Assembly: GCA_937995735.1 (NCBI GenBank)
Contig: CALKIZ010000104.1
Span: 1-32,455 of the forward strand
Direction of reading: 5' to 3'
DNA: 32,455 bases
From: an uncultured Neomegalonema sp.
GTDB taxonomy: Bacteria; Pseudomonadota; Alphaproteobacteria; Rhodobacterales; Rhodobacteraceae
Both the position numbers and the translations under genes were made by a program. This document shows, one piece after another, positions 22,439 through 31,952 of this stretch; the first letter of the stretch is position 1, and each line of letters starts with the position of its first letter. Under the pieces are notes generated by a model, which saw only the letters and a program-made list of their open reading frames with translations, ran no database searches and was not told where the DNA came from.

Positions 22439-24742
22439 ATGCGCCGCATAGCCCTTTCAGCACTTTGCACCATTGCCCTCTCAACAGCCGTTCATGCAGC
22501 TCCGCTACCCGGAGCGCAGGTAAGTCCGGACGCGCTGGCGCTCATGTCATCCGCGCCGCCTGTGTCTCCTCCAAGAACCCAATATAAAGATGCATCGGGC
22601 AAGCCGACCTATACAAACAGGCTTGTTTTTGAGCGCTCGCCCTATCTGCGCCAACATGCGCATAATCCGATTAACTGGTACCCATGGGGACCGGAAGCGC
22701 TGGCCGAAGCCGAGCGGCGCGGCGTGCAGGTCTTCCTCTCCGTCGGCTATGCCACCTGTCACTGGTGTCACGTGATGGAAGAAGAGAGCTTTGATAACGC
22801 TGACATCGCGCGGGTCGTGAACGAGAATTTTGTCGCGATCAAAGTCGACCGCGAAACCCTGCCCGATATTGACTCGCAATATATGCTTGCGACGCAAATC
22901 CTCACTGGACGTGGAGGATGGCCGAACAACCTTTTCCTGATGCCCGATGGACAACCCATTGTCTCCACAAGTTACCAGCCGCCAAATACATTCATTGATA
23001 CGCTGAACTCGATCTCGACGGATTGGCGCAATCCTGAAGGCCGCACGGCAATGTCCGAGCAAGCAGCTTCGGTTTCGGAATTTGTGCGCCTCATCGCCGG
23101 ATCGCGCAGTGCCGCGCAGGACATCACCGAAGCGACTTTTGAAAAAGCGACAGCGGGTCTTTTGGAAGATCATGATTCCTTCGCGGGTGGTTTTGGCAAA
23201 GGGCCTAAATTCCCGAATGAAACCATGATCCGGTATTTGCTCGACCGGTACGAGCGCACCGGTGACAGAACCGCAGCGGGCGCTGCACTTGTTACGCTGC
23301 GCCAGATCGCGGCGGGGGGCATCCACGATCATGTCGGCGGCGGCTTTCACCGCTATACCGTCGATCAGAACTGGCGCACGCCGCATTTCGAAAAGATGCT
23401 TTATAATCAGGGCTTGCTGACCCGCAATTTCTTGCAGGCTTTCCGGTTGACGAAAGACCCTGTTTTTGAACGCGCCGCGCGGCGGGCGATGGATTATGTC
23501 ATCCGCGAAATGACCGCACCGGAAGGCGCTTTCTTTGCCGCTGAAGATGCTGTTAGCCCTAAGACGCCCGGTGGAAAAACCGAAGAAGGCGCGTATTACG
23601 CTTGGACCTATGACCAGCTTGACGCAGCACTTGGCGCGCAGGCGAATGCGTTCCGCGCGACAATCGGTTTGGACCAAGCGCCGACTATCCCCGTTGGTGC
23701 AGTTGCGCATGTCAGCCCCGACCGTGTGCCTGACTTTAACGCCCTTGACCCGATCCTCGAACAAATGCGCCAGGCAAGAGAGAACCGCCCGCCTCCGATC
23801 ATTGATACAAAACTGATTGCGGGCTGGAATGGTTTGATGATCCGCGCTTTGGTCGATGGTGCAGAGACGCTGAACGAACCCCGTTATCTGGCGGCAGCAA
23901 AGCGTGCGTCTGATTTCATTACCGGACAGATGTTCTCCGCCAATGGTGACCTTGCCCGTGCATGGGCTTCGGGGCCGCTCGAAGATGGCGCGTTGCGGGA
24001 CTATGCTTGGATGGGGCTTGCGCTGGTCGCACTATCAGATACGACGGGTGACAAGAATTACCTCACGCTGGCTCAAAAGATGAGCGATCAGATTTCCGCG
24101 CGCTTTATGGACGCGCCGACTGCTCCTTTGCGGATGGCGCAAACGGCGGGGCCGCTCGGAGCCACATACGATGTGATCGAAGGCGCGACGCCAACCGGCA
24201 ACGCGGCAGCACTTGAATTATTTGCGCTGTTGTCGCGTCGCGGTGAAGATCACAAGGCCGTCGATAACATTCAACGGGCCGACAATTTGCTTGGTGCATT
24301 GTCGGGGTCGATTGTTGAATCACCGGACTCCAATATCTCTTCCGTCACTGCATCGGCGATTTACCGCGAAGGAGAGACGGGCCTGACACGTCGTCTTGGC
24401 GGTGGCACAGCAACCGCTAGGCTGGACCTGAAAGGGGATAATCTGACCCTGCATCTCGATTTTGAACCGGGGTGGCACGCGAATTCTCACCAACCGCTGA
24501 ACCCCGATTTAATCGCAACGGCGCTCAATGGGTCCGGACTTGGCAATGTGGCATATCCTAATCCAAAAATGATTTCACTCGGATTTCAGGATGAACCTGT
24601 GGCCGTTCTCGAAAATCAAACCCGCATCAATACGACAGTCGGGCCGAGTGCAGAGGCCGCAGAACTGACCATTCAAATCTGTGGCAATGATCGTTGTTTG
24701 CCGCCGGAACAGCATACGTTCCGGTTGCCCAAGTCGATTTAA
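22439..24742 (+). CDS. Exported DUF255 thioredoxin-fold protein with DsbD-like C-terminal domain
   Basis: A 767-residue protein from ATG 22439 with AGAGGA upstream. The signal peptide [20 protein letters not shown] points to the periplasm. Next is a DUF255/YyaL-type thioredoxin domain: [19 protein letters not shown], then [15 protein letters not shown] (CxxC about 105-108) and [15 protein letters not shown]. An (alpha/alpha)-barrel glycosidase-like region follows ([41 protein letters not shown]). The last ~130 residues ([23 protein letters not shown] to [10 protein letters not shown]) resemble a DsbD alpha/N-terminal domain. Homologues are mostly cytoplasmic and about 650-700 residues, so export plus fusion suggests periplasmic thiol chemistry. 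A strong terminator follows. Confidence 0.9.
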   Translation: MRRIALSALCTIALSTAVHAAPLPGAQVSPDALALMSSAPPVSPPRTQYKDASGKPTYTNRLVFERSPYLRQHAHNPINWYPWGPEALAEAERRGVQVFLSVGYATCHWCHVMEEESFDNADIARVVNENFVAIKVDRETLPDIDSQYMLATQILTGRGGWPNNLFLMPDGQPIVSTSYQPPNTFIDTLNSISTDWRNPEGRTAMSEQAASVSEFVRLIAGSRSAAQDITEATFEKATAGLLEDHDSFAGGFGKGPKFPNETMIRYLLDRYERTGDRTAAGAALVTLRQIAAGGIHDHVGGGFHRYTVDQNWRTPHFEKMLYNQGLLTRNFLQAFRLTKDPVFERAARRAMDYVIREMTAPEGAFFAAEDAVSPKTPGGKTEEGAYYAWTYDQLDAALGAQANAFRATIGLDQAPTIPVGAVAHVSPDRVPDFNALDPILEQMRQARENRPPPIIDTKLIAGWNGLMIRALVDGAETLNEPRYLAAAKRASDFITGQMFSANGDLARAWASGPLEDGALRDYAWMGLALVALSDTTGDKNYLTLAQKMSDQISARFMDAPTAPLRMAQTAGPLGATYDVIEGATPTGNAAALELFALLSRRGEDHKAVDNIQRADNLLGALSGSIVESPDSNISSVTASAIYREGETGLTRRLGGGTATARLDLKGDNLTLHLDFEPGWHANSHQPLNPDLIATALNGSGLGNVAYPNPKMISLGFQDEPVAVLENQTRINTTVGPSAEAAELTIQICGNDRCLPPEQHTFRLPKSI

Positions 24743-24762
24743 CTCTGAGAAAATCTAATGGA

Positions 24763-24793
24763 AGCCGCGCCCTGATCGAGCGCGGCTTTTTTT
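24763..24793 (+). terminator. Rho-independent terminator after the DUF255 gene
   Basis: AGCCGCGC-CCTGATCGA-GCGCGGCT followed by seven T. It is the clearest intrinsic terminator in the window. Confidence 0.92.
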
Positions 24794-24841
24794 GTTTCTA
24801 AATCCAGATTCTCGCCGGAACGCAATCACGTGCGGGAGCGA

Positions 24842-25906
24842 TTAACCCGCTATCACAGTCACATCGCTGATTAAGTCTTTCGGGCGGCGGTGGAACAGGC
24901 GCGACATGGGTAGGCGCGCCCAGCGTTGCTCTTGTTCTGTCGGGACGCCCGCAGCGCGCATGGATGCGATAGACCATTGCTGCCGGTTTCGTAAAATATC
25001 CGAATAGAAATCCAACGCGCCGGGGCGATTATAGACGCCCCAATGACATACTCTGCGGGGCGGTCCCCCGCCGATATGGACGCCCCGAACCGTTAGCCAT
25101 TCAATCAATGCCGGACTATCAAGTTGCAGGTCGAGCCAACAATCAAAATCTTCGCCCATGCCATGCGAGCCAATACAGATGGGCGTCACACCTTTAATCT
25201 TTGGGGCAAAGCGTTCGACAAGCACGTCGAAGAAATCATTCTCTCGCGCAACCACACTGTAGATTTCCGGTTTGCGGTTCGGCGCAGCTTTGTCCATCGC
25301 CTCCAATGTGTCCCTTGCAACGCTGGCAAGCTCGGCGGGGCCAAGCAGGATAACGCGGCCAATCCGTTCGAGAATGTCGGTCTGCCCTTGCCGGGCGGCA
25401 ACGCGCAGAGCCGTCAACGCAACCCGCGCGCCGAGGCTGTGAACAAAGATGTCTATATCGCGCACCGGATAGGCTTCAGCCAGAGTTTCGAGTGTTCTTA
25501 GTAAAGCCAATCCTGCAACTTCTGCCTCTTGGTAAGCGCGGCAGAACGCGCCCATTCGCTGATTAGGACGGCTGGACCATGCAAAACCAACACAAAGGCC
25601 ATCCGCTCCCCATGGGTCTTGTTCGCGAAAGCCAAGACCGGCGGGCCAGCTTGACGGACGTTGCCAACGATCTGAGACAACGCGCTCAGGATCAAAATGA
25701 TACAGGAAGTCATGCGGGTTGGCGCAGTTCGGATCGAAAGGGTCAAATTTGTAGCCATGAACCATAACGACGAGCGGCTTAGATTTACGGAGGGCAGGCG
25801 CAGCAACGCGGGCATCGGCGCGCGTTAACGCAGGCGCGTCCACGCCTTTTTCTGGATCAAAGAGCAACGGGGTTTGTTCCGCTGCGGCGAGCCTGAGCAT
25901 CGCCAT
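24842..25906 (-). CDS. Alpha/beta hydrolase
   Basis: A 354-residue cytoplasmic protein. The fold is marked by LVVMVHGYKFDP (oxyanion strand, about 45-56) and the nucleophile elbow DIFVHSLGARVAL (about 152-164; His-Ser-Leu-Gly, a G-x-S-x-G variant with His in place of the first Gly). Later segments RVILLGPAE, VVARENDFFDVLVERF and GVTPICIGSHGMG should carry the acid and histidine. It resembles DUF900-type hydrolases. The substrate is unknown, and no signal peptide is visible. It stands alone on the minus strand, ending about 50 bases from a terminator. Confidence 0.78.
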   Translation of the reverse strand: MAMLRLAAAEQTPLLFDPEKGVDAPALTRADARVAAPALRKSKPLVVMVHGYKFDPFDPNCANPHDFLYHFDPERVVSDRWQRPSSWPAGLGFREQDPWGADGLCVGFAWSSRPNQRMGAFCRAYQEAEVAGLALLRTLETLAEAYPVRDIDIFVHSLGARVALTALRVAARQGQTDILERIGRVILLGPAELASVARDTLEAMDKAAPNRKPEIYSVVARENDFFDVLVERFAPKIKGVTPICIGSHGMGEDFDCWLDLQLDSPALIEWLTVRGVHIGGGPPRRVCHWGVYNRPGALDFYSDILRNRQQWSIASMRAAGVPTEQEQRWARLPMSRLFHRRPKDLISDVTVIAG

Positions 25907-26096
25907 AATCCGCCTCCTTGTTTACCTCACACTGTCGTTGAGTTCGATACCCTCGGTTTGTGAAACCACCACGACACTGCTAAGACCCATAGAAAATACG
26001 ATGTTGCCCTTAACGCAGGCTGTATCGCTCTTAGCCTTGTACGGTTAGACGCGGTGCTTCCGTCGCTTAATCATCATTCTATGCAGGAGTCATTCC

Positions 26097-28424
26097 ATGA
26101 AATTCGGAATCGGCCAGTCAGTATCCCGCGTCGAAGACCCCCGGTTGCTCAAGGGCGCGGGCAGTTATGTCGATGATATTACTCTGCCCGGTCAACTCTA
26201 TGGAATGGTTTTCAGATCACCGTACGCCCATGCACGGTTGGTGAGTATCGACGTTGCGGACGCGCGGGCGGTTTCGGGCGTTGCCGCTGTCTATACTGCT
26301 GAAGATTCTGCGATAGCCGGGTTGAATGATCTGGCGACTCAAATGCCGGTTAAAAATGCCGACGGGTCAAGGGGCGTGTATCCAACGCTGCCTCATCTAG
26401 CCAAAGATACGGTTCGTTTTGTTGGCCAACCCGTCGCCTTTATCGTGGCGGAAAGCATCCGTGCGGCAAAGGATGCCGTTGACCTCATAATGGCTGAGTT
26501 TGAAGACCTTCCCGTTGTTGTGGAGGGTGAGGCCGCTTTGATTGAGGGCGCGCCGCAATTACACGAAAGCGCCGTTCATAATCGCGCGTATGATTGGGAA
26601 GTCGGCGACAAGAATGCAACGGATGCCGCCTTTGCCGCCGCCACTCATATCTCGAAACTACGAATGGAAAATACACGCATCATCGTCAATGCAATGGAAC
26701 CAAGGGCAATCAATGTTGCCTATGCGGAGGACCGTTGGGATATTCATGTCTCCACTCAAGGCTCGCACGCCATGCGCGGACAAATCGCCGGAGTTCTCGG
26801 CGTAGAACCGCAACGGCTTCGCGTGCGCGTTCCCGATGTTGGCGGCGGTTTCGGGATGAAGCTGATGCTTCACCCGGAGTATGGGCTGGCCTGTGCAGCG
26901 GCGCAGGATTTGGGCCGCCCGGTGAAATGGACCGGCGACCGCTCGGAGTCTTTCCTCAGCGATTTGCAAGGCCGTGATCTGACCACCTATGCCGAGGCTG
27001 CATGTGATAGTGATGGCCGCATTCGCGCCATGCGTTTGAGTTCGATTTCGAATCTCGGGGCCTATCCGTCGCGGGCTGGGCCTTCGTGCCATACGGCTTT
27101 CTGCGGCGATCTTGCGCCAACCGTCTATAACATTCCGGCAATCCATAACCGCGTTCAAGGTGTCTATACGAATACGACTCCCACGGATGCCTATCGCGGG
27201 GCGGGTCGCCCTGAGCAGAACTATATTATGGAGCGACTGATTGATCGTGTGGGCGCTGATCTCGGTATTGCTCAAGACGAGATCAGACGGCGCAATCTGG
27301 CGACACCGGATATGATGCCGTGGACAACGGCGCTTGGTGTTCCGTTTGATAGCGGGGACTTTCCCGGTATTCTCGAGGCGACTTTAGAGCGGGCAGATGT
27401 TGCGGGTTTTGCATCGCGGCGCGCAGAGACCGAGGCACGAGGTAAGCTGCTCGGTCAAGGCATCGTATGCTATATGGAGCGTACAGGCGGTGCACCGGAA
27501 GAAACAGCGCGGATTGAGATCTTCCCGGCAAAAGACGGGCAACCCGACCGGGTGCGCGTGGAGGTCGGAACACAGTCAACAGGCCAAGGCCACGAGACGG
27601 CCTTTCCGCAACTCGTCCATGCCAAGCTGGGCGTCCCGTATGAGTGTATCGAATGGGTTGCCGGAGATTCCGACAGCCTGCCGCAAGCCGGTGGCACAGG
27701 AGGATCGCGTTCGGTGATCATGGCAAGTAAGAGCTTTTTTGCCGCATCAGATGAAGTGATCCGTCTCGCTCGCCCCGCCGCAGCCGAGGAGCTGGAAGTC
27801 TCTGAAGTTGATTTGGAGTTTGAGCCTGAAAATGGCGGACAATTTCGCGTTGTCGGTACAGATAAAACAGCGACGCTCTTTACCGCTGTTGCCCGGCTTG
27901 AAGGCGGAACGCTGACAGGGGAAGCCAAGGTCGATGGCGGCAGTAAGTCTTTCCCGAATGGATGCCATATCTGCGAAGTTGAGATTACGCCGGAGACAGG
28001 CGAGATCGCTTTGACCAAATACACTGTGATCGATGATTTTGGGACGCTGTTAAATCCAATGCTCGCGACCGGGCAAATCGTTGGCGGTGTCGCGCAAGGG
28101 GTCGGTGAAGCGTTGCACGAGGCCGCAATCTATGACCCTGAAACCGGACAGCCTTTGACCGGCTCATTTATGGATTATCAGATGCCCCGCGCCTATGACC
28201 TGCCGCCGATTGATGTGGGCTTCCGCCCAACACTTTGCACGACCAACCCGCTTGGCGCGAAAGGATGCGGAGAGGCGGGAACTGTCGGCGCAGCGGGCTG
28301 TACCGTTATCGCGGTCCTCGATGCTCTGCGGCCTTTCGGGATCGAAGAGATCGATATGCCAGTCACGCCCACTAAGGTCTGGAACGCTTTACAGCAGTCC
28401 AGCCTTACGGAAGCCGCCGAGTAA
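26097..28424 (+). CDS. Molybdenum hydroxylase large subunit (CoxL/xanthine dehydrogenase family), orphan
   Basis: A 775-residue protein with the two molybdopterin domains of the xanthine oxidase family. The start is MKFGIGQSVSRVEDPRLLKG. Segments are GGGFGMKLMLHPEYGLACAA, AYRGAGRPEQNYIMERLID (about 364-382, the form II variant, not the CO-dehydrogenase AYxCSFR), TGQGHETAFPQLV (Mo-cofactor contact) and GAKGCGEAGTVGA with the catalytic Glu near 725. It would need a 2Fe-2S small subunit and an FAD medium subunit, but neither lies next to it, since flanking genes are on the opposite strand. The substrate is unknown; form II members oxidise diverse aldehydes and heterocycles. Confidence 0.92.
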   Translation: MKFGIGQSVSRVEDPRLLKGAGSYVDDITLPGQLYGMVFRSPYAHARLVSIDVADARAVSGVAAVYTAEDSAIAGLNDLATQMPVKNADGSRGVYPTLPHLAKDTVRFVGQPVAFIVAESIRAAKDAVDLIMAEFEDLPVVVEGEAALIEGAPQLHESAVHNRAYDWEVGDKNATDAAFAAATHISKLRMENTRIIVNAMEPRAINVAYAEDRWDIHVSTQGSHAMRGQIAGVLGVEPQRLRVRVPDVGGGFGMKLMLHPEYGLACAAAQDLGRPVKWTGDRSESFLSDLQGRDLTTYAEAACDSDGRIRAMRLSSISNLGAYPSRAGPSCHTAFCGDLAPTVYNIPAIHNRVQGVYTNTTPTDAYRGAGRPEQNYIMERLIDRVGADLGIAQDEIRRRNLATPDMMPWTTALGVPFDSGDFPGILEATLERADVAGFASRRAETEARGKLLGQGIVCYMERTGGAPEETARIEIFPAKDGQPDRVRVEVGTQSTGQGHETAFPQLVHAKLGVPYECIEWVAGDSDSLPQAGGTGGSRSVIMASKSFFAASDEVIRLARPAAAEELEVSEVDLEFEPENGGQFRVVGTDKTATLFTAVARLEGGTLTGEAKVDGGSKSFPNGCHICEVEITPETGEIALTKYTVIDDFGTLLNPMLATGQIVGGVAQGVGEALHEAAIYDPETGQPLTGSFMDYQMPRAYDLPPIDVGFRPTLCTTNPLGAKGCGEAGTVGAAGCTVIAVLDALRPFGIEEIDMPVTPTKVWNALQQSSLTEAAE

Positions 28425-28430
28425 AAAGCG

Positions 28431-28787
28431 TTATGCGCGGGCAATTCTCAGCTTGTGCGTACGGAGTTGTCCATCCAACCAAACGCTGGACTTGCGCGAG
28501 ATCGCGGATTTTGCCGCCGCACAATCGCAAGGCTTATCACCAATCGCACCTTCATGGTGAAGTTCGAGCGTCGCCTCGGTTGAATTGACGTCCAGCTTTA
28601 CAAAGACCGGACCGCGCGCTTGGAGTCGATACGCACGTTCGGAAACAGCAAGGGCGCTGTCGCTTACGCAATCAGCAAGGCGTTGTGCTTCTTCACTGGT
28701 CCATCCCGATGACGTTGCACAATCGGCAACCCACGTAATCGCTTCATCGGAGCTGAAACTTTCAGAAAAAAACCGGCAGTCATTCAT
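28431..28787 (-). CDS. Small protein, possibly a degenerate HATPase-like fold
   Basis: A 118-residue protein from ATG 28787 (MNDCRFFSESF), with GGGGAAG upstream; the frame is open to 28847. The layout hints at an RsbW/HATPase_c_2 module: LADCVSDSALAVSERAYR (like an N-box helix, but lacking the metal-binding Asn) and GPVFVKLDVNSTEATLELHHEG (like the G1 strand). The glycine-rich ATP lid is absent, so ATP binding is unlikely. Five cysteines are spread along it. It is convergent with the molybdenum hydroxylase gene, only 6 bases away. Confidence 0.5.
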   Translation of the reverse strand: MNDCRFFSESFSSDEAITWVADCATSSGWTSEEAQRLADCVSDSALAVSERAYRLQARGPVFVKLDVNSTEATLELHHEGAIGDKPCDCAAAKSAISRKSSVWLDGQLRTHKLRIARA

Positions 28788-28916
28788 AACCAACTTCCCC
28801 GTACATCGACATCGCCAACCTTCTGCAGTCCCTACACAGCTTGGCAAAATGTTCGCCCCCTGCGTTCAGTGTCTCAGATATTGGCTTCAATCACGTTAAC
28901 AATAGGGTCGTCCCGA

Positions 28917-28939
28917 TCACATTTTGATCATTGATGTGA
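28917..28939. promoter_or_regulatory. Inverted repeat upstream of the alcohol dehydrogenase operon
   Basis: TCACAT at 28917-28922 and ATGTGA at 28934-28939 flank a central TGATCA, 72 bases before the dehydrogenase ATG. The spacing suits a dimeric regulator. No promoter hexamers were pinned down. Confidence 0.3.
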
Positions 28940-29010
28940 CGTGCAAAGTACGCTTGTAAGAACACAATATGTGGTGCAGCGTAGCCGCGATATTTAACCG
29001 GGGATAAACC

Positions 29011-30090
29011 ATGAAAGCAGCCGTTTGCCGCACATTCGGAGCGCCGCTCAGTATCGAAGACGTCAATATCGCCGCGCCGGATGAAGGCGAAGTTCGCATC
29101 GACATTAAGGCATGTGCCATCTGTCATAGTGATCTGACCTATATCGACGGTGGGTGGGGCGGCGAATTACCCGCAGTCTTTGGCCATGAAGCAGCGGGCA
29201 TCGTCGACTCTGTGGGTACGGGTGTTCAGGATTTCAAAGCGGGCGATCGGGTTGTCGTCACACTTATCCGTTCTTGCGGAACGTGTCATTGTTGTGCGCA
29301 AGGCGCTCAGGTCGCCTGTGAAACGTCGTTTCCTTTGGACGCGCAATCGCCTCTCAGTATCGGGAGTGAGACGCTCAAGCATGGATTGCGGACGGGCGCA
29401 TTTGCACAGCAAGCCCTGGTGCATCAATCGCAGATCGTGAAACTGGATGACGATGTGGGATTTGACGTCGGCTCACTTTTGGCGTGCGGTGTTATCACAG
29501 GGTTCGGGGCGGTCGCCAATACTGCGGCGGTGCATGTTGGTTCTACCGTCGCCGTGATCGGGTTGGGCGGGGTCGGCATGAACTGTGTGCAAGGCGCAGC
29601 GATTGCCGGAGCCTCTACGATTATCGGGCTGGATATTGCCGCCGATAAAATGGTGCTCGCAAAAGATTTTGGCGCGACCCATGCCGTCGACGCAAACGCC
29701 GCCGATGCCGCCGAGCAAGTACGCGCAGCAACCAAAGGGCGCGGGGCGGATTACGTCTTTATCTCGGTCGGCTTAAAACGCGCCATCGAAAGCGCGCCCG
29801 GTATGCTGGCCCCAACAGGATCAATGGTCATTGTCGGAATGCCGCCGACGGGTGTGATGACGGAATTCGATCCGGGGGACCTTGCCTCTTACAGCCAGAA
29901 AATTCTCGGTTCGAAAATGGGATCATCGCGTATTCGCGTCGACATCCCCTATCTGATGAGCCTTTACCGTGATGGCCGCCTGAAACTCGATGAGTTGATT
30001 TCCGGGCGCTATCCGCTTGAGCAAATCAACGAAGCCGTTGCAGGGGTCAAGCGCGGCGATGTCATGCGCAATGTGGTGATGTTCGAATGA
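29011..30090 (+). CDS. Zinc-dependent alcohol dehydrogenase (MDR family)
   Basis: A 359-residue medium-chain dehydrogenase. Catalytic-zinc ligands are Cys38 (AICHSD), His59 (FGHEAAG) and a later Cys (LLACGVITG). The structural zinc site is CGTCHCC followed by a seventh-residue Cys (Cys89, 92, 95, 103). The NAD-binding Rossmann loop is VIGLGGVGMNCVQGA, followed by LDIAADKM, whose Asp suggests NAD over NADP. It resembles class III-like/aryl-alcohol dehydrogenases. The substrate is unknown. Its stop overlaps the start of the enolase-superfamily gene (ATGA), so both are probably made together. Confidence 0.93.
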   Translation: MKAAVCRTFGAPLSIEDVNIAAPDEGEVRIDIKACAICHSDLTYIDGGWGGELPAVFGHEAAGIVDSVGTGVQDFKAGDRVVVTLIRSCGTCHCCAQGAQVACETSFPLDAQSPLSIGSETLKHGLRTGAFAQQALVHQSQIVKLDDDVGFDVGSLLACGVITGFGAVANTAAVHVGSTVAVIGLGGVGMNCVQGAAIAGASTIIGLDIAADKMVLAKDFGATHAVDANAADAAEQVRAATKGRGADYVFISVGLKRAIESAPGMLAPTGSMVIVGMPPTGVMTEFDPGDLASYSQKILGSKMGSSRIRVDIPYLMSLYRDGRLKLDELISGRYPLEQINEAVAGVKRGDVMRNVVMFE

Positions 30091-31307
30091 AGATTACCGA
30101 GTGCAAAACGTTTGTCGTTGGCAACCCGCCACCCGGTTTCGGCGGGCGCTATTTTATCTTCGTGAAGCTGAAGACCGCTTGTGGGATCGAAGGGATCGGC
30201 GAGGTTTACGGGGCGACATTCGGTCCGCATGTCTTTGCCGCGATGATCGAAGATACCTTCGCGCGCCATGTCGAAGGCATGGACCCTTTTCGCATAGAGG
30301 CCATGTGGCGGCGGGTTTACGGGTCCGGCTATACGCTGCGGCCTGACTTGTCTCTCGGGTCAGTGCTGTCTGGGATTGAATGCGCGTGCTGGGATATTGT
30401 CGGCAAGGCAGTCGGCAAGCCGGTCTATGAATTGCTGGGCGGTAAAGTGCATGAGCGCTTGCGCTCGTACACGTATCTTTATCCCAAACCGGACGAGGCC
30501 GCCGCAGACTTCTATAACGACGCAGACGCATCTGCTCAGCGCGCCGCCGAGATGGTCGAGGAAGGGTTTTCAGCGGTCAAGTTCGATCCGGCAGGCGCTT
30601 ACACTGTTTATGATGGTCGCCAACCTGACCTAGAAGCGCTGGAGCGCAGCGAAGACTTTTGCCGTAAAATTCGCGAGGCGGTTGGGACGCGCGCCGATTT
30701 GTTGTTCGGGACGCATGGGCAATTTACGGCGTCCGGCGCAATACGGTTGGCACGGCGACTTGAGAAATATGATCCGCTTTGGTTTGAGGAACCCTGCCCG
30801 CCCGATGCACCGGAAGAAATGGCGAAGGTTGCCGCCGCAACGACGATACCCGTCGCGACGGGCGAACGGCTGACAACGAAATACGAATTTGCACGGGTAC
30901 TGGAGACTGGCGCGGCGTCTATTCTGCAATTTGCGCTCGGGCGTGTGGGCGGGATTTTGGAAGCCAAGAAAATCGCGGGAATGGCCGAGACGAAATACGC
31001 GACCATCGCGCCACATCTATATTGTGGACCTATTGAGGGCGCAGCAAATGTTCAGCTCGCCGCCTGCACACCGAACTTTCTTATTCTGGAAAGCATCGGC
31101 AAGTGGGAGGGCTTTCATGCCGAGTTGCTCAAAAAACCGATGCAATGGGAAGACGGTTACGTGATCCCACCCACCGAACCGGGCTTAGGCGTCGAATTGG
31201 ATGAGGCGGTCGCGCTGGCGCACCCCTATGAGGGGGATCGGCTGCATCTGGAAATGGGCGCGGAGCCGTTCGATGCGAAGACGGCGCGGAAGTTTGGGGG
31301 CGGGTGA
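30087..31307 (+). CDS. Mandelate racemase/muconate lactonizing enzyme (enolase superfamily)
   Basis: A 406-residue protein overlapping the dehydrogenase stop by four bases. The N-terminal capping domain is followed by a barrel with SAVKFDP (Lys165 region), LLFGTHGQF, LWFEEP (Glu234/235), ATGERL (Glu260) and IAPHLYCGP (His310). Where the first metal-binding Asp is expected (LLxDxHGxF) this protein has Gly208. The sequence looks like a sugar-acid dehydratase subgroup (galactonate/gluconate-type), but the exact substrate cannot be read from it. An ADH plus an acid-sugar dehydratase would suit oxidation and dehydration of a sugar or sugar acid. Confidence 0.9.
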   Translation: MKITECKTFVVGNPPPGFGGRYFIFVKLKTACGIEGIGEVYGATFGPHVFAAMIEDTFARHVEGMDPFRIEAMWRRVYGSGYTLRPDLSLGSVLSGIECACWDIVGKAVGKPVYELLGGKVHERLRSYTYLYPKPDEAAADFYNDADASAQRAAEMVEEGFSAVKFDPAGAYTVYDGRQPDLEALERSEDFCRKIREAVGTRADLLFGTHGQFTASGAIRLARRLEKYDPLWFEEPCPPDAPEEMAKVAAATTIPVATGERLTTKYEFARVLETGAASILQFALGRVGGILEAKKIAGMAETKYATIAPHLYCGPIEGAANVQLAACTPNFLILESIGKWEGFHAELLKKPMQWEDGYVIPPTEPGLGVELDEAVALAHPYEGDRLHLEMGAEPFDAKTARKFGGG

Positions 31308-31340
31308 GCAAAAACATGCACCCCCGCTGAGCCTATATGA

Positions 31341-31952
31341 TTAAGAAATTCCAATATGTGGACAAATCGTAACTTCTTCGAGTTCCGAGAGATCTGCTTC
31401 AGCGGAATCTTTGAACCAAATCCGGAACGGACCACTTATCTCTAAATCAAAATTGCCTAAAACCGGATCGTTTGGCCGGGCAATTCCACCCTTCTTACCG
31501 CGAACTTGTCCGGAGACCCGGACATCGCCAGTACCATCAGCCAGAGTCGATGAATCCAGCGAAATTTTAACATCGACGTTTTCGACATCCTCTCCGAAGG
31601 CAACGAAATTCGGGATTTCAGATTCAAGCGCATTGAACAAGAGAAAAAAACCTGACGGCTTCGATAAAGGTTCACCTGCGTCATAAATCAGTTTGATCGG
31701 AGATAAAATTCCACCTGTGGGGAGTTCAACCATATCGATTGGCGCAAACACCTCAAGAGAACAACGTCTCTTCACACCACGCGCTGCCGGGTATATTTTC
31801 AATTGAAAAACTTGAGTCCCCAGCATTGACGACAGATCAATATCCCAACTGGTTTTAAGCTCTGCTGATATTCGATCTTCGGCAAATACAGGAGCACTCA
31901 AGACTGCCAAAATAGAGACGAGCCAAGCAGACAGGATAGTGCGTATTCTCAT
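31341..31952 (-). CDS. Secreted protein of unknown function
   Basis: A 203-residue protein with a clear Sec signal peptide MRIRTILSAWLVSILAVLSAPVFA, cleavage before EDR. The mature part is predicted mainly beta-strand (TSWDIDLSSMLGTQVFQLKIYP, NVDVKISLDSSTLADGTGDVRV) and ends EEVTICPHIGIS. Two cysteines (CSLEVF and TICPH) could form a disulfide. I do not recognise the family. It stands alone on the minus strand, converging with the enolase-superfamily gene across 33 bases. Confidence 0.6.
   Translation of the reverse strand: MRIRTILSAWLVSILAVLSAPVFAEDRISAELKTSWDIDLSSMLGTQVFQLKIYPAARGVKRRCSLEVFAPIDMVELPTGGILSPIKLIYDAGEPLSKPSGFFLLFNALESEIPNFVAFGEDVENVDVKISLDSSTLADGTGDVRVSGQVRGKKGGIARPNDPVLGNFDLEISGPFRIWFKDSAEADLSELEEVTICPHIGIS

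Noticed and set aside
22547-23764. 405-codon minus-strand open frame
   Set aside because: It is antisense to the DUF255 gene, and long open frames are common opposite G+C-rich genes; no motif is visible.
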